DNA from: Petrosia ficiformis
Lineage: Eukaryota > Porifera > Demospongiae > Haplosclerida > Petrosiidae
NCBI GenBank assembly: GCA_947044365.1
Contig: OX345636.1
Location: forward strand, 55,035,746-55,099,745
DNA length: 64,000 nucleotides
Reading direction: 5' to 3'
This document shows positions 27,501 through 37,950 of the stretch, one piece after another. Each line of letters begins with the position of its first letter. Position 1 is the stretch's first letter. The translations under genes and the position numbers were made by a program. The notes beneath the pieces were generated by a model that was given only the letters and a program-made list of their open reading frames with translations, searched no databases and was not told the DNA's origin.

Positions 27501-30163
27501 ACATTCTGAGACAGCACAAGCAAGGCGTTACCATAGATATTTCTCATGTGGTGCAGCTGGGGATGAAACCAACCTCCAAAGAATCTTTTGCCTGAACCAT
27601 TTTTATATTATATAACTATCCTTCCCAGTGCCTTTTGTCTATGTAAATATTCAATCCATTGCTTTATTATTGAGTACTGTATAATCATGTATTAACCTTA
27701 TGACATTAAACTGTACACTATATTACACACAACATGAACATGAAAACAGTTATACTGATGGTTAACTTTGTGCTTAATATTTCCAGTTCAGAGCTCACAT
27801 GGAGAGATATTCAGTATTTAATAGTGTATACATCAGATACCACAAAACTAAAGGGAGGAGAATGGACAACCAATGGAGCAGGTCTTAAAGTAAGTTCTCA
27901 ATTTGGATTTGGAGCTATTGATGCAGAGGCCATTGTGACCAGAGCTAAAAACTGGACAAATGTTCCTCCTCAGGAGTATCACCATATGTATATTTCAAAT
28001 ACTGGGTAAGAACTCCTACAAGTTCAAGTATATATGTGTAATGAACTCAGTGGAAATTGAGTGAATTGTGTTTGCCTAATTCAAGACCAAAACTAAAATA
28101 ATTGCATGTTTGATAAATAATTATATACCATAATATTTAATAATTACGATTGTGAGGTAATTACAATATTAATTAGACATTTCTTCTCATTGGCACTTCA
28201 AAAAAAAAAGGTTTTGTTTTACTTGGATGATTTCCGATAGCATTTCAGACAGTCGGGCTCCTGACTTTTCAGTTTTTTAGTTCCTATATAGTTCATTCAT
28301 ACCTGCATATCATAGTTAATATGTGCTTCATTGCAAAATATTGAGCAAAATGCAGCATAATAAAGCACTCATGGTGCAGAACCCTCGCCACAAGTGTGCT
28401 TAAGATACAAGAATGATGCAAGAAAATAATTCCAGACAATCCTTGACTGTAATAATAATCATTATAATTATTATAACTATAATTATGTGTGTGTGTGCTG
28501 CAACATACACTCCAGAACTACCAAGAGTATATAAAAAACAATAGTGTGTAGAAAACAGTTTTGTGGTTTCAATCATGTGTGTACGTGTGTGCATGTAATG
28601 AAATAGATGGAGCTAGAAAGTGATCGTTATCGCAGAAAGCACTACAACCATTAGAGCCAGCTCTATGTTGTAGCAGTCACTACTTCACTTGCATTTGATG
28701 TCAAGCTTTGATTCAGCAGTGATGGACTTCAAACAAGATGAGTTGTGTTTCCATGTTTTCTGTTGGTGGCGGAAGTCTTCTGAGAGATGAAATAGGAATT
28801 GGTGTTTTAAAATTTTTCATAACTTTATAACCAAAAAGGTTTAGAAAAAGCTAACGTGTCTTTTGTTTTGATTCGTGTATAATTTCAAGTCTGTCAGTAG
28901 CTTGATGGAAATCCCAATGTTGTCAGCTGCCCATGGGAATACATATACACAATACACAAAACCTGATTACAGTAACCCTCTGCTCCGTCTGTGCGTGTGA
29001 AGGTTAACAATGAGCAAATATGGTTTTTGATGTCTGAAATACTGGAGCAAAAATGATGGTATAATTTATAAATGATATACATATCATATGGATGTGCAAA
29101 TAATAGTCCACACCACAACTTTTGAAAGTTTAGTAAAGTACTTTGTGCTTCTGTGTACAAAACAGAATGATGAGTGCTTGTACTTATATTTGTAAGCCCT
29201 TTATGAAGTGTTTTGTCCCATGCCTTCTTAATAATAATCCTGCTCCTCATGTCTGGTCTAAAATAATATATATAGTTGACAGATAGGCAGTCCTCTTGGT
29301 TGAAATAACTGTTTAGAGGGTTGTAACTTCTCAGCTATGACTAGTAACTAAACTTCTCAGCTATGACTAGTAACTACTACAGAACACTCATCACACATTA
29401 AAGTATAATTATTTTTGGTGTTGTAGTCATATGACTAAACTGTTTTCTTTACTACAGATCTGCATATTCTCATTATACCACTACACTATCAGTTACATCA
29501 AGTGATATTACGTCTCTTGAGCACATTGTACTAACCCTTACCCTTACTCTAGAAAACTATGGAACAGAATATGATTATGATGACCTGTATGACTATATAT
29601 ATGACTATTATTATAATTATTATGACCGCAGTGAAGATAGTGAAGCTTTCAAAGACTTTCAGAATTTGAAGGAAGTTGCCAAAGGAAATACAGATCGCGA
29701 TGTTTATGATTGGCTTGGAGATTCTCATCCTAAAAGAGGCGATATAAAAGTTGAGCTAGTATCTCCAAGTGGAACTAAATCTACTCTTCTTCCTTATCGT
29801 AAATATGATTTCATCAATGCTGAGGGTTATTATAATTGGCCTTTCATGTCCCTTCATTATTGGGGTGAAAATCCCATTGGAACATGGACAATAAACGTAT
29901 ACTTTAAGTCTAGTTATGGATATGTTTCAGTTCGTGTGAATTCATTTGAATTATATGGGCAAAATGTAGCTTCCACTTCATCTACATCTAGTAGCAACGA
30001 TAATATCATATTGCCGGTTGTAATTGGTGGAGTAGCATTGCTTCTAATTTCCATTGCCATCGCATGTGTGATAGTCTTTGTTGTTCTCAAGATTAGAAAA
30101 AAGAACCGAAGATTACCACGCTATCATGTGATGCCTGTAGTTAACAATGAAAACGAAACTTGA
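12836..30163 (+). CDS. Furin-like proprotein convertase, copy B (complete, 11 exons)
   Basis: A secretory-pathway processing protease of the subtilisin/kexin type, predicted 703 aa. Exons: 12836-12994, 14038-14136, 15039-15131, 15268-15376, 20818-20855, 20913-21084, 21642-21814, 24857-25099, 25816-25916, 27787-28005 and 29458-30163; all phases agree. Residues 1-19 are a signal peptide. The propeptide ends at RRRVKK-G (96-102). The S8 domain has Asp152 (VVDDG), His196 (NSHGTSC), oxyanion Asn296 (AAGNGG) and Ser379 (GTSAS). The P domain follows with RGD and a Tyr/Asp-rich insertion. The stalk is shorter than in A and C, then comes a transmembrane helix at about 655-678 and a tail with YHVM. There is no furin-type Cys-rich domain. 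The start is the ATG opening the signal peptide and is shared with copy C. Intron 4 (5.4 kb) and intron 7 (3.0 kb) are full of mobile elements. Confidence 0.9.
14158..14542. mobile_element. MITE with CACTGCAAAAAC ends (copy B intron 2)
   Basis: The left end ACACTGCAAAAACGTTTGGT and right end ACCAAACTGTTTTTGCAGTGT are inverted repeats. The element is about 385 bp, non-coding, and is also in intron 2 of copy C (42434-42822), so it predates that duplication. Confidence 0.65.
15495..15533. repeat. (TA)n microsatellite
   Basis: A run of alternating T and A early in intron 4 of copy B. Copy C has a shorter run at 44647-44664. Confidence 0.9.
15591..16412. mobile_element. DNA transposon with 31-bp inverted ends and TA flanks
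   Basis: The left end CAGTGCGTGGGTGTATCAAA and right end TTTGATACACCCACGCACTG are exact inverse complements over 20 bases, and pairing extends to about 31 bases with one mismatch. TA lies on both sides, as expected for a TA target duplication. On the minus strand inside (16313-16092) is an open frame ending in a [15 protein letters not shown] motif like the start of Crypton-derived recombinase-like proteins (DUF3504 / QRICH1 type). The element is too short for a full transposase and is probably non-autonomous. Copy C intron 4 lacks it. Confidence 0.75.
16680..17070 (-). pseudogene. Crypton-type recombinase-like N-terminal relic
   Basis: Reading the minus strand gives KKPIIPKNT and ATAWAF, then after stops and a frame change [20 protein letters not shown] followed by PRSQILGGL. 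This order (PKNT-x-x-A-x-x-WA, then a W-L-x-x-F-x-x-E-x-R-K block, then Y-P-P-x-S-L) is typical of the DUF3504 proteins derived from Crypton tyrosine recombinases. Several stops make it a dead fragment. It lies next to the TA-flanked element that carries a related PKNT motif. I assigned the family from memory of the motif pattern. Confidence 0.5.
17214..17397. mobile_element. Foldback hairpin element
   Basis: The two halves are near inverse complements over about 90 bases: ACCATAGCTTTGAAGTGTAT on the left and ATACACTTCAAAGCTATGGT on the right pair exactly. The middle part pairs less well (GGTCGGGTCAATGCGGTTTGG with CCAAACTGCATTGATCCTCC). It is GC-richer than its surroundings and non-coding. 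Confidence 0.75.
18219..18606. mobile_element. MITE with ACACTGTAAAAA ends, first of an inverted pair
   Basis: It starts ACACTGTAAAAATTAATGGG and ends GGTTTTACAGTG. Its inside (a GTAGTAATTTATTTCTTTTT stretch, then TTGATCTATATTGACTAGTA) is the inverse of the element at 19423-19834. Between the two lies a copy of repeat R2 (18810-19420). Confidence 0.65.
18810..19420. repeat. Interspersed repeat R2 (copy B intron 4)
   Basis: Related to the sequences at 7100-7765, 28360-29005 and 45600-46230. Here it lies between two inverted MITEs. Confidence 0.55.
19423..19834. mobile_element. MITE with ACACTGTAAAAA ends, second of an inverted pair
   Basis: It begins CACTGTAAAAACTGATTAAT and ends CCCATTGTTTTTTACAGTGT. 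It is the inverted relative of 18219-18606, and both contain GATGTACTATCC-type repeats. Confidence 0.65.
20200..20645. other. Segment of convertase intron 4 conserved between B and C
   Basis: Matches 46400-46850 in copy C well, including GTGTAGCTAGGC and CATTCCTAAGCGTGACAGAA. No frame stays open in both copies, so I do not call an exon. It is followed by a (TA)n tract and by the exon 5 region. Similarity is probably shared ancestry of the duplicated intron. Confidence 0.4.
21874..22999. mobile_element. 1.13-kb repeat R3 inserted in intron 7 of convertase B
   Basis: It begins ATCAGAGAGTACGGTAGTAC (a small terminal hairpin, AGAGTAC/GTACTCT) and ends near TATTATTCTTATATA. The same point in copy C intron 7 (about 48857) is uninterrupted, so this is an insertion. 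Two further copies form the inverted repeat at 35189-36357 and 38411-39589. Inside, at about 22745-22985, is a foldback with CCACTTCCATATAACCCTAC and its inverse. On the minus strand 22383-22135 an 82-codon frame is open that is frameshifted in the other copies. The family is not one I know. Confidence 0.6.
23088..23441. mobile_element. MITE with GGCTTGGGGTCAAATAC ends
   Basis: The left end GGCTTGGGGTCAAATAC and right end TTTGACCCCAAGC are inverse complements. The inside is a run of AAATACAAATGCAAATACTT units. A full relative lies at 48990-49396 (copy C intron 7) and a truncated one at 32955-33350 (HURP pseudogene). Confidence 0.7.
23861..24222. mobile_element. MITE with ATAGGGCATATTTTTCGAGG ends
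   Basis: The end ATAGGGCATATTTTTCGAGG pairs with CCTCGAAAAATATGCCTTAT, one mismatch over 20 bases. The matching intron region of copy A (about 955-975) lacks it. It is richer in CG dinucleotides than the flanks, which suggests a younger insertion. Confidence 0.7.
24631..24830. mobile_element. 200-bp MITE with TACCGTAAATCGGGAA ends, next to an exon
   Basis: The end TACCGTAAATCGGGAA and its partner TTCCCGAATTACGGTA are inverted repeats with one mismatch; the inside is full of TTTCGTACG-type words. It ends 26 bases before the start of exon 8 of copy B. Copies A and C have no element there. Confidence 0.75.
25612..25772. repeat. Interspersed repeat R1 fragment (copy B intron 8)
   Basis: The homologue of 4685-4840, in the same intron position just before exon 9. 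Intron 8 of copy B is only 716 bases; those of A and C are 2314 and 2834 bases. Confidence 0.5.
26010..26395. repeat. Interspersed repeat R1, longer copy (copy B intron 9)
   Basis: Contains ATCCCTATGATTGCTTTATG at one end and GGAAAGCAATCATAAGGATG at the other, roughly inverted termini. The inside (CACACCCATTAATTGACCGA) matches the inverse of parts of 47268-47725 and 50131-50525. Copies A and C lack it in this intron, so it inserted after duplication or was lost there. Confidence 0.6.
28360..29005. repeat. Interspersed repeat R2 (copy B intron 10)
   Basis: The homologue of 7100-7765 in the same intron of copy A. It shares the AAACAAGATGAGTTGTGTTT core. Confidence 0.55.
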
Positions 30164-30504
30164 AACTAAAACCTACTTTATACACAGTAATAATAATTAA
30201 TGTAATAGGCCAAATTTTTTTGCCTATTATTGTTTTTGTTACCTTTGTAAGGAGGTATAATACATTAATTATTAATATAATTTGTACATCTGATTGTCTT
30301 TTAGTTGCAGTGATGAATTTATTATTATAGTTATAATTTTTTTCTTCCATTGTATGACTTTGATATCGTTATATATATCTATATAGGTATATGATCTCTT
30401 TTTTTTTTATAGTTACAGTACAGTGGATATGAAGATGGTTGTGTTCACAGTTTTGATCCCTCGTAGTTTGAATTTCAAACAGATTATTAATTAATAATTA
30501 CAAT

Positions 30505-30598
30505 GCCTGTCTGCTTCTTTGTGTTCCTGCCTTCCTGACTGCCTGCCTGCATGTCTGCCTTTATGCCTGCCTGCCTGCCAGCCTTCATGGCTGCAAAT
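30505..30598. repeat. CTGC-rich minisatellite
   Basis: Imperfect GCCTGCCTGCATGTCTGCCT units. The homologous tract downstream of copy C is at 58390-58455. It marks the boundary between the convertase 3' flank and the BPNT2-like relic. Confidence 0.8.
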
Positions 30599-30734
30599 TA
30601 ATATTACAAATATGCAACTGAACTTTAGTTAGTTATTTATTTATATAATCTAATTTTTGCTATATATATTATAATTTGCTCGTGTAAGAGTAGCTAGCTA
30701 TTACTCCACTTTCTATGGTTGGATTGCTTTGGAA

Positions 30735-31560
30735 AGTATAATCAATTTTCTTCGTAGAATGAGTTGACTTCCTACTGCATTTAGTAATGCATTACAAGCA
30801 CAAGTGTCCACTTTAATTTTTCTTATCTTAGTAGTGTGAAGATAAAGATCAGCTTTGTTCTGTGAAATCTGAAGTGTCTTGTATCCAAATCCAGCAGCTA
30901 TTATCTGTTCAACATTCTCATCTCCTAAAGCATTATTTGTTTTACATCACCAGAATGAGATGAAGATGAGATATCTCTTATCTTTTCACTGGTTGGTGAA
31001 TCTTTTCCTTTTATTACTATACTTGATACTCCATGATTTACCCAACCCCAGTGAGTTATACCATCTTGTCTATTTTTACCTATAATGAATAAAATAATTA
31101 GCATAAACATTACCTTTAACGAATGGTTGATGTATTACTCCTGCTATTGGATAATCATCTACAACTATAAATACCATTACCATTACATATTTGCGAAGAT
31201 CTGGTTGAGTTCCACCCTCAGTGTACTACTAGGTGTATGGCATCTAGAGGATCAATCCAGATTGAAACATCATTGAGCTTAATATTCACTTCGAATTCTT
31301 CATCTCTTTTCAAGTGTTTATTTACTTCAGGATGTTTTACACGAGGGTGTGATGATATTAGGTTTGTATGACTATTTGATTATCAGCAATTGAGATTGGG
31401 CCAACGAGAAATCAAACCACCCATTATTATAGCATGTGAATTTTGATCTCCCCGTGTTACATATCTTGCAGCACCTTCTTTTGTATATATGTCCTTCAAC
31501 TTTAGCAAAAATTTCCGGATCTTTATTTTCCACCTTGGTCAACAAGAAACATGGATGCTG
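30735..31560 (-). pseudogene. BPNT2 (Golgi PAP phosphatase)-like pseudogene, copy 1
   Basis: The minus strand encodes fragments of a 3'-phosphoadenosine 5'-phosphate phosphatase of the inositol-monophosphatase superfamily. In order: NKDPEIFAKVEGH, the metal-binding motif WIDPLDA (about 31205-31265), then after a frameshift YTEGGTQPDLRKYVMVMV and PIAGVIHQPF. A second exon follows with WGWVNHGVSS and HSGDVKQ, then another frameshift to AAGFGYKTL, KADLYLH and ACNALLNAVGSQL. This order matches BPNT2/IMPAD1. The N-terminus with its membrane anchor is absent, and at least two frameshifts make it non-functional. A second relic is at 58600-59485. Confidence 0.75.
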
Positions 31561-32954
31561 ATAGAAGTTGATGATTGTATGTACAATATATATATTCCTC
31601 ATTTTTATGTTACTTTACTAAAATAAAAAGAATCAGAAGAGCTATCATAAAAGAATTAAAATGAGTAGTGGTTTACTCAGATTCACTATACTCCATGCAT
31701 GTTAGATCCGTATAGGGGATATTTTCGTTTTCTTGTTTTCATGATATAGAGGTGCATATTTAACTCACGAAAATTTATTGTCATGAGTGGAGTTTGAGCA
31801 ATCTCAAAACGCTTCCCGCTCAGTTACACTTATTATTTTGGCAATTGGTAGCTGGCAGTGTGATCAAAGATTATAAAACAACTAATCTTTGGTGTGATAG
31901 ACTTCATTTAAGGAGACAAAGAGATTCAAGAAGGATGAATCGCCAGTCACAGTACAAGAAAAGTGGACTGTCAACTTACTCTTTACGTAACAAACGTGAA
32001 GAAAAGAGAAATGATACCAAACAGCAAAGAATTGATCTTATTATGAGAAGAAGAGGAAAGATGCCTCTTGCTAAAATACAAGAAGTCCCTTTGGATAAAA
32101 CAAGTACCTATAGGACAAGAGTGTTTTATTTAAACTATACTATAATATTTTCACACCACAGGGTTTAGTAAAGAGTCTGATTCTAGAAAAACACGAATGG
32201 AAGAGTGGAAGAAGATGAGAGAGAAAAAGAAACAAGATGAACAAAGGAAAAGAAAGAAAGAAAGGCCTCTGTTTGTTGTTAGCACAGTCATTAATAAATC
32301 CAAAACTTCTAAAAAGATGGTGTAAAAAAAAAATCTTCCAAAAAAGGCAACTTCAAAGAAAGCTAACATACCTCCTAGTAGTGACAGTGTTGAATCACAT
32401 GATGATCATGTGATTACCAAGAAAAAGCAGCTTAATGTTCAACACCCTGCCTGGATTCGTGGAGAAAAGCTAGCAACTCCTATGCAAGCTCCAAACTTCG
32501 AAGAAGCTTTCAAAAATACTTTTAGTCCTTTTCAATTTACAGGATCCTCTTTAGATAACACCTCAGTTACCTTTACATTTCGTAAAGAAATTACTATGTC
32601 ACCAGGTGATTTGGCAATGTTTTGCAATACTGGTGACGAAGGAGAATCTCCTCTTGATGAGTCATGTTACCCGATAAGATCTGAAACAAGGACAAAGGGA
32701 TTTACTAATACTGGTGATGATAATGGAACAATAAATGGAAATACCCATGAAGAGGAAGAAACAACAGAACCAATCAAAGATGAGATAGAGGAGGAAGTTA
32801 ATATCTTTCTTCCTTTTTGTAAACTTCACACCAATGTGATTCATAAATTGACTATATTGTGTGAAGAATGGGATAAGAAACTAACAAAACTAGAGGCCAT
32901 AGATGAACCACCTCCTGGGGAATTATATCATAATTATATATCATTATAGTAATA

Positions 32955-33350
32955 AATCAGACTTGGGTCAAATACATTGCAAAAGTATTTAATTACAAAT
33001 ACAAATACTTAAAAAACAAATACAAATACTGTTTACAATATTGTATTTATAATATAATTACAAATACTGAAATTGTGTTTCAACTTCCCGTTCATATGCT
33101 CACATAACATAATCAGCATGTGACACATTTGAAGGGATAACTGTACTTAGAGGAAGTGATGAAATACATGAAAATTAATGATAAACCTGCTTTTGCTTAA
33201 TCTGTCATTGCTCGCATTAAATGAAAGGTATTTCAGCTGTATTTGAAATACTTTTGTGATGTATTACAAATACAAATACTTGATGTTGTCAACCTTCAAA
33301 ATATAAATACTTTAAAATGTATTTAAATACAACTAAATGCAAATACCTAA
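32955..33350. mobile_element. Degraded AAATAC-type MITE in the HURP pseudogene
   Basis: It starts CTTGGGTCAAATACATTGCA and continues with AAATACAAATAC units, as in the elements at 23088-23441 and 48990-49396. The right inverted end is missing. It lies where the exon 2 donor of the intact paralogue would be. Confidence 0.5.
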
Positions 33351-33904
33351 TTATTTTCTGTATTCCACAGTTTTATACCAGATATGTACCACTATATGTC
33401 AAGCTAGATTGTTAATGAGATCTAAATTAAAGCAGTATATATGACTTGTTGATGAAGCAGAGGTTAGGTTATATATATATAGTATATGTTTAATTAGGAT
33501 ACATGTTTATTATTAACGGGACATGATATCTCTTCATAAAACCACACCTGAAGATCTGGAAGGGTTTTGGGATATGGTGTATATTCAAGTTTCTGATATT
33601 GACAATAAGTTCTCACAATTAGCTCAACTTGAAGATAATAACTGGGAAGAAGAAAATAAACAACTTAGCCGTAGAAAGGTAGACATACAATTATACATGT
33701 ACATACATACATATGTGGTGTTAACTTAGCAGTTTAATATGTTTATTAAATATTCAGTAAGTAGACTTATTGACTATGTATTTACAAGTTACAGAACAAT
33801 GACAACACTAATTAATAGGTTACATAATACAAAAAGACTATGAGACTACTACAAGATAACTAGATTATATGAGACTACAATGTAAAACATAATTACACTG
33901 TCTT

Positions 33905-34022
33905 GGTTCATCACACATACATATACATACATACATATGCATACATACATGCAGTCGTACATACACACAAACATGTACATATATACATACATACATCTAC
34001 ACATGTACATACATACATATAT
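33905..34022. repeat. (CATA)n microsatellite, HURP pseudogene intron
   Basis: ACATACAT-type units in the intron between exons 4 and 5; the intact paralogue has the same at 61415-61545. Open frames across it are artefacts. Confidence 0.9.
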
Positions 34023-34703
34023 ATATTTATGTTAAAAAAGATTACTATTTTTTATAGATACGAGCTGCAGCAGTTGCTAGTAACTCTATTAATAGTACTA
34101 ATAACAAAACCCCTTCAGATAAATTAAAAACTGCAAGAGCTAAAAGACAGGAGGCATTGAGTAAACTTTAGCTGCAAGGAAAACTAAAAAACTGCCATCA
34201 CCTCCTTGTCTTGGTGAGTCACGATGTCATCATATCTAGTCATGTGACTATTGAATTTTTTCCTAACAGATTATCCAGTACATTATCTTGGGTCTGGTTT
34301 GACTCCACTTCCTGTTAAAATCTCCTCTAGTATTCATACCAGTGATGTTGTTCCTGTAGCTAATCTAATATCAATCACACCACAGAAACCAATTATTTTA
34401 TCAGATACAAAAACTCATCACTACACAAGCTCATCAGATACTGAGAATTCATTTGTCACAAAATTAATTCAAGTGAATGCGTCAAAGAAGCTGAAGTAAG
34501 TGAAACTATGAACATTTGTATTATAATAATATCACTATTATTACAGTGAAGAAATGGGTATAATGTCTACTGCTCGAAGGCCTATTCGTTTATCTAGTAA
34601 AAGTGTGGGTCATACTAGTACTGAGTTTGTTGGTAATTCACTAACAGATCTTCCTGAAGATGTGGAATTTGCATACATACCTAATAAAGCAATTTTATTC
34701 TGA

Positions 34704-35188
34704 CTCGATACTGTATATAATAGTAATTAATTAATAAATACATTATTTTTTTTCTTGTAATTATACTGTGTTTAATATTAATTCATACATGTTTTTGTCA
34801 TGTGACTGTGTCATGTGACATATACAATGAATATGACATGTCTTGGATTGGGCGATTCAATACTGAAGAAATAACAGCTGATACAAAAAGGCAGGAAGAA
34901 GTAAAAGACAAGTCACACTCTTTTCTTGAAATATATGTTGTTCAGGAATGCAGTCCATAGATACATATGTACATATTACATGGGAGATACAAAACTATTA
35001 TTTTGAGTCCAGTGGTTTATGAAACCTGACAGTTGCCATAGTAACAGGGAACATGTCATACTCAAGTATCAAGCAGATTTCTGTTATTATATATAGTGGT
35101 GAATATGAAATGCTGCTGTTGATTATTATCATTTCCTGAATATACTATCAACAACACAAGTAATCTTATATATTTATATTTTATTTGT
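34704..35188. other. 3' flank of the HURP pseudogene
   Basis: Homologous to 62219-62590 downstream of the intact HURP gene. The match stops abruptly at TTTATTTGTTA, where the inverted-repeat block begins here but the flank continues to the RING relic in the other copy. No gene seen. Confidence 0.6.
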
Positions 35189-36357
35189 TATCAGAGAGTA
35201 CGGTAGTACTCTCTATGTAGGGATGGCACGGAAAAAAAATGGCCGCCCATACATTTCAATTGCAAGTGATGAGCTGAAATCTCTGGTAATATATACAAAT
35301 AAGTTTCTATACACACATGCCTGTTCATATCTAGTGTTTTTATGACTACCAATACCTTCTAGATGGCCGAAGATTATCGCTAAGGTAGAGAACCGGCGAG
35401 TGGCAAAACTGGCAAAATCTTCATCATATTAATATTATTATTTTCCAGACAAATCATTTTTTTGTTTGTTGAACTATCACGATGATTCTAGCACCATTCC
35501 CGTCGCATTTATAGTAAAATTCTGGTCGTAAAGTATCGAGATGATATCTTCAGATACTATGAAAGAGGACAGTCTCAACGACTACAAAGATTTGATCTGG
35601 AATTGGACGCCATTTCCTAAGTGGAATTTAATTACGCATGCGCACTTGTATACTCTTAACATGGAAGCTGAAAAGGTGGAAGTGTTTGGCATTGTAATAA
35701 CATTTGTGAGTTTGTGAGCAAATACTAATAATGAATATAATAATTATTAATACTAAAGCAATTGTATAATAATATTGTATACTATGATAAGCATTGGAAT
35801 ACTGAATGGTTGACACAGTGACTGACACTACTTCTTGTAGGACTGCAGACAGTGATGTAAGTGAATAAAGAATATACATCATCTGTAAGTGAAAGAGAAT
35901 GATAATCAATACATAAATACAAAAGACTGACCTTCATTGATGAACAAATTTTAATGCATTTTTGATTGCATGATTTCATAATGATATATAGTATTTCTGC
36001 AATCTACAAAAAAATATTCACATCGTTTAGAAAAAAAACAATAAAAACAAGAATAATAAAAAACATTTTCAATAAAAATGAAAGAAGATGTAGGGATGTC
36101 AAAACCCAAAAAGCAAGCAAACAAGGTTGGGAAGCTAACTTAGGACCCAAAATTAAACAAACCACTTCCATATAACCCTACATAATTACAGCTCTTTGTA
36201 CAGAGGTGTAAGTACTTATGTAGGGTTATATGGAAGTGGTTTGTTTAATTTTGGGTCCTAAGTTAGCTTCCCAACCTTGTTTGCTTGCTTTTTGGGTTTT
36301 GACATCCCTACATCTTCTTTCATTTTTATTGAAAATGTTTTTTATTATTCTTGTATA
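35189..36357. repeat. Left arm of a 1.17-kb inverted repeat (R3 element)
   Basis: It starts TATCAGAGAGTACGGTAGTA and ends TTATTATTCTTGTATA. Reverse-complemented it matches 38411-39589 almost base for base, with a small AAT-repeat length difference and a few substitutions. A diverged third copy is at 21874-22999. It contains a foldback at 36085-36330 with CCACTTCCATATAACCCTAC and its inverse. Confidence 0.9.
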
Positions 36358-36760
36358 TATATAGAATAGGACAGAAATTTCACCCACAATCGATCATATA
36401 ACTTCATTAAGTGCAAAATCAGAAAATTTTCTTTTCATATTGTCTATATATATATTGATCACAATGCAAGTTTATGTACCACAAAATGTAACATAATTAT
36501 TATCTTGTTCCAAAAGCTAGATCACATAATTTATAATTTTTTTTGTAGCTAAACAAATGATATCAAAATCATACAACGAAAAAAATCATAACTATAATAT
36601 ATGAAAAATAATAAATTCATCACTGCAACTAAAAGACAATCAGATGCACAAATAATATCAATAATGTATACAACTACTTTATAAAACTTATAAGTCAAAG
36701 ATAAATATGCAAAAACAAAATATCTGGCCTAATACATTAATTAGTATGGTTTTAATTTTT
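36358..36760. other. 3' flank of the broken convertase exon, inside the inverted repeat
   Basis: On the minus strand this resembles the 3' untranslated region of copies A-C (TTGTCTTTTAGTTGCAGTGA at about 36630). It shows that the fragment carried its downstream sequence with it. Confidence 0.55.
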
Positions 36761-37725
36761 TCAAATTTCATTTTCATTGTTACCTACAGGCATCATTGGG
36801 TAGCCTGGTAATCTTTGGTTCTTTTTTCTAATCTTGAGAACAACAAAGACTATCACAGGAACTGATATGAAAATAGAAATGATAAGCGCTACTCCACCAA
36901 TTACAACTGCTAAAATAATTTTATAGTTGTGATCAGAGGTTGAACTATTAGGCGCAGGTGAAGTGGAAATGGAAGATGAGTATAAAGTAGCGGTAGCAGA
37001 TTTACATGTAGATGTGGAGGTAGGTAGTACAGATGATTCTACACAGTATTCATTGTACTGTTGAAAGTGAAGGGGACAAGTTTCAAGACATTTCAATGCA
37101 GTAGCATTTCATAAAAGTTTGAAAGCATTACAGTATTGTGGACCAGCTGCAGCACACTTGTTCAAACAAGCATCATTACAACTGTTTGGTATATGACTAA
37201 CAGCATCAGGAATTATATTTGTCCCATATAATTTAAATGAATTCACATGAACTGAAACGTGTCCATAGTTTGACTTAAAGTATACATTTATTGTCTATGT
37301 TCCAATGGGATTTTCACCCCAATAATGAAGAGACATGAAAGGCCAATTATAATAACCCTCAGCATTAATGAAATCATATTTACGATAAGGAAGAAGAGCA
37401 GATTTAGTTCCACTTGGAGATACTAGTTCAACTTTTATACCACTTCTTTTAGGATGAGAATCTCCAAGCCAATCATAAATATCACGATCTGTATTTCCTT
37501 TGGCAACGTCCTCCAAATTCTGAATGTCTTGGAAAGCTACACTATCTTCGCTTCAGTCATAATAGTTATAATAATAGTCATATTATATAGTTATACAGGT
37601 CATCATAATCATATCCTGTTCCATAGTTTTCTAGAGTAAGTGTTATGGTCAGTACAATGTGCTCAAGAGACACAAAATCACTTGATGTAACTGATAGTGT
37701 AGTAGTATAATGAGAATATGCAGAT
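36761..37725 (-). pseudogene. Convertase last exon, copy D, broken, with a Cys-rich insert
   Basis: A convertase exon 11 in the minus orientation between the arms of the inverted repeat. It begins after CTACAG at 37726 and runs through the P domain ([35 protein letters not shown]) to a transmembrane helix and the tail (YPMM, ending NENEI). Lesions: a one-base insertion in the Tyr/Asp-rich region, a TAG where other copies have Trp in GTWT, a TGA after NAFKLL, and RSG in place of RGD. Unlike A-C it has a Cys-rich stretch between P domain and stalk (CNDACLNKCAAAGPQYC, then CLETCPL and YC), like a furin-type repeat. Intron 10 sequence continues to about 37990. It derives from a paralogue unlike A-C or from an older form. 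Confidence 0.8.
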
Positions 37726-37760
37726 CTGTAGCAGTTTAGTCATATGACTATAACACATTC

Positions 37761-37828
37761 ATCATACATTAAAGTATAATTATTTTTGGTTGGTACCAAC
37801 CAAAAATAATTATACTTTAATGTGTGAT
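37761..37828. repeat. 68-bp palindrome
   Basis: A palindrome centred on GGTACC (37792-37797) with 34-base arms and one mismatched pair. The arm (ACATTAAAGTATAATTATTT) is part of convertase intron 10 present once in copies A and B. A local inverted duplication therefore created a hairpin. Confidence 0.9.
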
Positions 37829-37950
37829 GAGTGTTCTATAGTAGTTACTAGTCAAAGGTCAGATATTACAAGTAATCATCCTGGGCAGCTATTTCAATCA
37901 AGAGGACTGCTTATCTGTCAACTATATATAACAGAAATAATTATTTTTAA

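Larger units (their letters stand above)
31935..34703 (+). pseudogene. HURP/DLGAP-family pseudogene, copy 1
   Basis: A decayed paralogue of the gene at 59827-62218. Equivalent exons are 31935-32103, 32162 to about 32920, 33371-33462, 33520-33678, 34058-34213, 34270-34495 and 34547-34703. Visible lesions: a TAA at 32323-32325 in exon 2; loss of the exon 2 donor, followed by a degraded AAATAC-type MITE (32955-33350); a TGA in exon 3 (AAGCAGTATATATGACTT); a mutated exon 4 acceptor (AACGG for AACAG); and a deletion giving a stop in exon 5 (AGTAAACTTTAG). The GKAP-domain blocks (LCEEWDKKLTKLEA, EDLEGFWDMVYIQVSD) are still readable. Transcription is possible, but a full-length protein is not. Confidence 0.85.

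Noticed and set aside
33903..34127. Tyr/His/Ile-rich frames
   Set aside because: Encoded by CATA microsatellites in the HURP intron.
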